A DNA stretch of 64,000 bases, from contig NZ_QUOT01000001.1 of the NCBI RefSeq assembly GCF_003390375.1, forward strand, positions 2,976,001-3,040,000, read 5' to 3'. Position numbers and translations under genes: made by a program. This document shows positions 60,963-64,000 of the stretch, in pieces. This stretch comes from Thalassotalea euphylliae. Its GTDB lineage: Bacteria > Pseudomonadota > Gammaproteobacteria > Enterobacterales > Alteromonadaceae. The notes below the pieces were generated by a model. That model was given only the letters and a program-made list of their open reading frames with translations, had not been told where the DNA came from and did no database searches. Each line of letters opens with the position of its first letter. The first letter of the stretch is position 1.

Positions 60963-62603
60963 ATGACGGCAGGTAAACGCGCGGCGGAAGTATCATTAGA
61001 GTCGATGCACCGTATCTTTACAATTCCTGAAGCCCCAGACTCGACTTTAGGTCGAATAGAGAAAGAGATCTCAGAAAATCTGGCGGGCTTTTTAGGTAAT
61101 CATATCGTTGCTACGGAGCAAGCACTCACCGAGATTGAAAAGGACTTTGCTGGCGCGAGTATTCCTGAGCAACCAGCATTTGTATCTGATCACACTCATC
61201 ACTTGCTTGATAAGCTAGTGTCGCGCTCGGTTCATACTTCAAGCCCAAGCTTTATTGGTCATATGACCTCAGCTTTACCGCATTTCTTGTTGCCACTATC
61301 AAAGCTGATGGTGGGTTTGAACCAAAACTTGGTAAAAATTGAAACCTCTAAGGCTTTCACGCCATTAGAGCGCCAAGTGTTAGGCATGATGCACCGCCTA
61401 GTGTATCGCGATTCAGATGACTTTTATCAGTCGTGGATGCATAGCGCTAATCACTCACTCGGAGCGTTTTGCTCTGGTGGTACCGTCGCTAACCTGACGG
61501 CCTTATGGGTTGCCCGCAACAATATGCTAAAAGCTGATGGCGACTTTAAAGGAGTTGCCCGTGAAGGCTTATTTAATGCACTTAAGCACTATGGTTACGA
61601 CGGTTTAGCAATCTTAGTATCTGATCGCGGTCACTACTCGTTGAAGAAGTCTGCAGATGTACTGGGCTTGGGCCAAGATAGCGTGATCGCTATTCCAACT
61701 GATGAATACAATCGCATTGACTGTATGCAATTGGCGGCGAAATGTCAGGAATTAACCGACAACAATATTCGTGTGCTAAGCATTGTTGGTGTTGCGGGTA
61801 CTACGGAAACTGGCAATATTGACCCACTCGCTGATATGGCCGCAATTGCTCAGCAATTTAAGTGTCACTTCCACGTCGACGCGGCGTGGGGCGGAGCAAC
61901 CTTACTGTCGAACAAATACCGTGATTTACTTGCAGGTATAGAGCAAGCGGATTCCGTGACGATTGATGCTCATAAGCAAATGTATGTGCCAATGGGTGCT
62001 GGCTTAGTGGTCTTTAAAAACCCATCATCGGTCGCGGCAATTGAACATCATGCTGAATATATTTTGCGTAAAGGCTCAAAAGACTTAGGTAGCCATACGC
62101 TAGAAGGTTCACGCCCAGGTATGGCAATGTTAGTTTATGCGAGCCTGCATATTATTAGTCGCCCAGGTTATGAGCTTTTGATCAATCAAGCGATCGAAAA
62201 AGCGAAATACTTTGCCAAGATCATTCGTGAACACAGTGAATTTGAATTGGTGACAGAGCCTGAGCTGTGTTTGCTTACTTATCGTTATGTACCATCACAA
62301 GTGCAAGCGTTTATGGCGGGCGCTGATGTTGAAACCAATCAAGCACTAAATAAAGTCATTGATAAACTCACCAAGCATATTCAAAAAACACAACGTGAAG
62401 CGGGTAAGTCGTTTGTTTCTCGTACGCGTATTGAAGTGCAAAAATACGGTGGTGAGAAAGTGCTAGTATTCCGTGTAGTACTGGCAAACCCGTTGACGAC
62501 GGAAGAAATATTGCATGATGTGCTTACTGAGCAAGTAGAAGTTGCACAAAGTAGTATTAAGTTTTTGCCAGAGCTATTGGCAAAAATTGGCAACTCGAAT
62601 TAG
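60963..62603 (+). CDS. panP: PLP-dependent aspartate 1-decarboxylase PanP
   Basis: A 546-residue group II PLP decarboxylase that makes beta-alanine for pantothenate and coenzyme A, replacing PanD in many marine gammaproteobacteria. The cofactor lysine is Lys338 in DAHKQMYVP, preceded by HFHVDAAWGGATLLS. FCSGGTVANLTALWVARN and the GSHTLEGSRPG loop match the family. Length equals known PanP (about 547). In E. coli yadGH also lies near the pan genes, so the neighbourhood may be old. The start has only a weak ribosome-binding site, consistent with leader control. Confidence 0.92.
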   Translation: MTAGKRAAEVSLESMHRIFTIPEAPDSTLGRIEKEISENLAGFLGNHIVATEQALTEIEKDFAGASIPEQPAFVSDHTHHLLDKLVSRSVHTSSPSFIGHMTSALPHFLLPLSKLMVGLNQNLVKIETSKAFTPLERQVLGMMHRLVYRDSDDFYQSWMHSANHSLGAFCSGGTVANLTALWVARNNMLKADGDFKGVAREGLFNALKHYGYDGLAILVSDRGHYSLKKSADVLGLGQDSVIAIPTDEYNRIDCMQLAAKCQELTDNNIRVLSIVGVAGTTETGNIDPLADMAAIAQQFKCHFHVDAAWGGATLLSNKYRDLLAGIEQADSVTIDAHKQMYVPMGAGLVVFKNPSSVAAIEHHAEYILRKGSKDLGSHTLEGSRPGMAMLVYASLHIISRPGYELLINQAIEKAKYFAKIIREHSEFELVTEPELCLLTYRYVPSQVQAFMAGADVETNQALNKVIDKLTKHIQKTQREAGKSFVSRTRIEVQKYGGEKVLVFRVVLANPLTTEEILHDVLTEQVEVAQSSIKFLPELLAKIGNSN

Positions 62604-62638
62604 ATTAATTCAATTAGTGTTGGTACCTCATTGATATC

Positions 62639-62666
62639 AAAAAGCCGCGTTTAAACGCGGCTTTTT
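62639..62666. terminator. Bidirectional terminator after panP
   Basis: An 11-bp stem (AAAAAGCCGCG / CGCGGCTTTTT) around TTTAAA, between convergent panP and the XRE operon. T runs on both strands. Confidence 0.92.
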
Positions 62667-62691
62667 AGTAGCATAAATAATTAGCTTAATT

Positions 62692-63249
62692 TTACATTTT
62701 AAAAGCTTCGATATTTTCAGCGCCTTTATCTTCCGAGAATAAAGCGCTGATTGCGCTTCGGATAAAATCAAAGACTGAATAGCCAAGAATTATCCCTCCT
62801 GCAACTAATATGAGAGGTAAAGCCCAGTTCTGCTCAAAGAGCCCCTCGGTTAATGAGTACAATACACTCAGCATATAAAATAAGAACGCGAGTTTTAGCG
62901 TGCGCTGCGGTGGTTTAATTTCTTCTACCCATTGGCTTTCGTGACCTTTGAAAATAAGTTTTTCATCATGATCCCCCAATCGCTTATCGAAGAAAAATTG
63001 ACTGTGTTTTTCGATAATTCGCTTATTGTTGGTCAGCGTAATTTGATATTCACCACTGCTCCACGATGAAATAGTGCGATGCAATTTCAGCGTTTCGTTA
63101 TTAGTGTTAATGGTTACTGAGTTAACGGACTTAAACCACTGTGTTGGCTTTGCAATAAGCTCCTCGTTTAAATAAACTTTTTCACGGCCCATAAAATCAA
63201 CGGTATAACGAATTTGGTGTTCTTGATAGGTAAAATCAAAGCTTAACAT
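62692..63249 (-). CDS. Hypothetical two-helix membrane protein
   Basis: A 185-residue protein: a beta-rich soluble N-terminal part (about 1-115) with FMGREKVYLNEELI, then two membrane helices (about 118-134 and 142-166). I do not recognise the family. Its ATG overlaps the XRE stop by one base (TAATG), so it belongs to the DUF2975-XRE operon and is the third gene. It is likely a membrane partner or target of that pair. Confidence 0.7.
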   Translation of the reverse strand: MLSFDFTYQEHQIRYTVDFMGREKVYLNEELIAKPTQWFKSVNSVTINTNNETLKLHRTISSWSSGEYQITLTNNKRIIEKHSQFFFDKRLGDHDEKLIFKGHESQWVEEIKPPQRTLKLAFLFYMLSVLYSLTEGLFEQNWALPLILVAGGIILGYSVFDFIRSAISALFSEDKGAENIEAFKM

Positions 63250-63488
63250 TAGGCTTCCTTTTCCACATGATTGGGTGAGCTAGAGTCTTCTTCAAAAGCA
63301 AGAATATCCCCCGGTTGACAGTTTAAGTGCTGACATATGGCTTCTAGCGTACTAAAGCGGATTGCCTTGGCACGCCCTGCTTTTAGCACGCTCAAATTTT
63401 GCGGGGTAATGCCAATCGCCGCCGCTAGGTCATTTAGTTTCATTTTCCGCTGTGCAAGCACTACGTCTAAATTGACAATAACAGGCAT
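63249..63488 (-). CDS. XRE-family helix-turn-helix regulator (YozG-like)
   Basis: A 79-residue DNA-binding protein, nearly all helix-turn-helix: LAQRKMKLNDLAAAIGITPQ, then NLSVLKAGRAKAIRFSTLEA and HLNCQPGDIL. The start is ATG 63488, two bases after the DUF2975 stop; a longer frame that overlaps the DUF2975 gene is rejected. Small regulators of this kind commonly follow DUF2975 membrane genes and are thought to act with them. Confidence 0.88.
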   Translation of the reverse strand: MPVIVNLDVVLAQRKMKLNDLAAAIGITPQNLSVLKAGRAKAIRFSTLEAICQHLNCQPGDILAFEEDSSSPNHVEKEA

Positions 63489-63490
63489 AA

Positions 63491-63988
63491 TTAAATGGTT
63501 AACTCCTGCTCTTCTTCTAACTCTCGTGAAATTTTGGTTACCGCAGCCGCAAGGTGCAAGCAATAGCCAATAACGGCGACCACAAAATCCGCAGAGCCAA
63601 GATAAAGCGTTGTAAAGCTAAAATCTTCGCCTTGATTGGCGAGTACTAAGTATTCTGTTGCGATCATAATGCCAGGCTTGATAATAAGCCCATATGAGAT
63701 GGCTAGCTTAGCGATGGTTTTAAATACGTTAAGTACGTTAGCGGTAAAAAATTCTCCTTGAATGTATAAGTTGAAGATTTTGTGCACTAACAAGAGGAAA
63801 ATAAATGAAGTGGGAACGGTGATCATGAGATTAAAGAAAACAGGATCACTAGCAAACTCTGCGACTCCTTTTTTACTGATAATAGCAATGCCGCCAACCA
63901 AGCTCATTAGGGTCATAATGCCCATAAAAATAGTAAAGCCCATTATCTTGCCTTGATTTAGCTGGCAAAGCTTTTGAAATGCAATCAT
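63491..63988 (-). CDS. DUF2975-family membrane protein
   Basis: A 165-residue protein with four predicted helices (about 14-35, 50-72, 85-108 and 125-148) and the family loop NLYIQGEFFTANVLNVFK. An AAGGA site 7 bases before the ATG marks the start, 12 bases from the window end. It is the first gene of a three-gene operon with an XRE regulator and an unknown membrane protein. The pair may form a membrane-linked regulator, but no signal is known. Confidence 0.85.
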   Translation of the reverse strand: MIAFQKLCQLNQGKIMGFTIFMGIMTLMSLVGGIAIISKKGVAEFASDPVFFNLMITVPTSFIFLLLVHKIFNLYIQGEFFTANVLNVFKTIAKLAISYGLIIKPGIMIATEYLVLANQGEDFSFTTLYLGSADFVVAVIGYCLHLAAAVTKISRELEEEQELTI

Positions 63989-64000
63989 AGAAACGTCCTT

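Noticed and set aside
63489..63563. Extended N-terminus of the XRE regulator
   Set aside because: It lies wholly in the DUF2975 gene and adds non-homologous Cys/Arg-rich residues; ATG 63488 follows the DUF2975 stop directly.

Overview
The window reads as a chromosome segment of a marine gammaproteobacterium of the order Alteromonadales, most likely Colwelliaceae (Colwellia/Thalassotalea-like). The assignment is inferred from gene content: DUF3016 and DUF3718 proteins, a PanP-type aspartate decarboxylase, many secreted proteins, three c-di-GMP enzymes, and gene neighbourhoods that match Escherichia coli with accessory genes inserted. No rRNA, tRNA, CRISPR array, prophage or insertion sequence was seen.

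Layout. 1-7124: nudE (cut by the window edge), cysQ, a YceI protein, a GGDEF/EAL protein, a penicillin/AHL-acylase lipoprotein, then a 65-bp tandem repeat. 7125-15921: a MaoC protein, then yheU, yheT, yheS, yheV, slyX and fkpA, the same neighbourhood as in E. coli, interrupted by a flagellin-like gene, a DUF3149 mini-protein, a Sel1-repeat protein and a WD40 lipoprotein. 15922-24928: a glycosyltransferase, an S1/P1 nuclease, a DUF3718 protein, a YjbR protein, a small membrane protein, ppaC, fbp and a large zinc metalloprotease. 24921-30478: an agmatinase-like enzyme, then two paralogous secreted proteins with eroded metallo-beta-lactamase folds and a secreted esterase-fold/TPR protein that lacks its Ser and His. 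30716-38235: an EamA transporter divergent from a MocR regulator, a Bcr/CflA pump, elbB, a DUF748 protein and a Cys-rich mini-protein.

38376-48107: accC, accB and aroQ (minus strand); a three-gene operon of periplasmic binding-like protein, outer-membrane porin and GGDEF/EAL sensor; ung; dsbD and cutA. 48284-57946: fxsA, groS and groL, then epmB divergent from efp. dsbD-cutA-fxsA-groSL-epmB-efp follows the E. coli order, but here the groL-epmB interval carries a DUF4136-like lipoprotein, three tandem DUF3016 paralogues, a TPR-GGDEF cyclase and an unknown 100-residue protein. 58118-64000: yadG, yadH, a TrmB-like methyltransferase, a 28-codon ORF whose ribosome-binding site lies in a hairpin, panP, and an operon of DUF2975, XRE regulator and unknown membrane protein.

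Most genes are housekeeping: sulfur and NADH-linked nucleotide turnover, fatty-acid precursor and shikimate synthesis, gluconeogenesis, pyrophosphate hydrolysis, chaperones, EF-P modification, disulfide reduction and uracil repair. The most unusual parts are the secreted pseudoenzyme cluster, the binding-protein/porin/c-di-GMP operon whose first gene seems to start at ATT, the hairpin-controlled small ORF before panP, the short orphan flagellin, and a recurring pattern of degenerate 14-15-bp tandem repeats just after stop codons. All repeat, hairpin and motif positions were read by eye.
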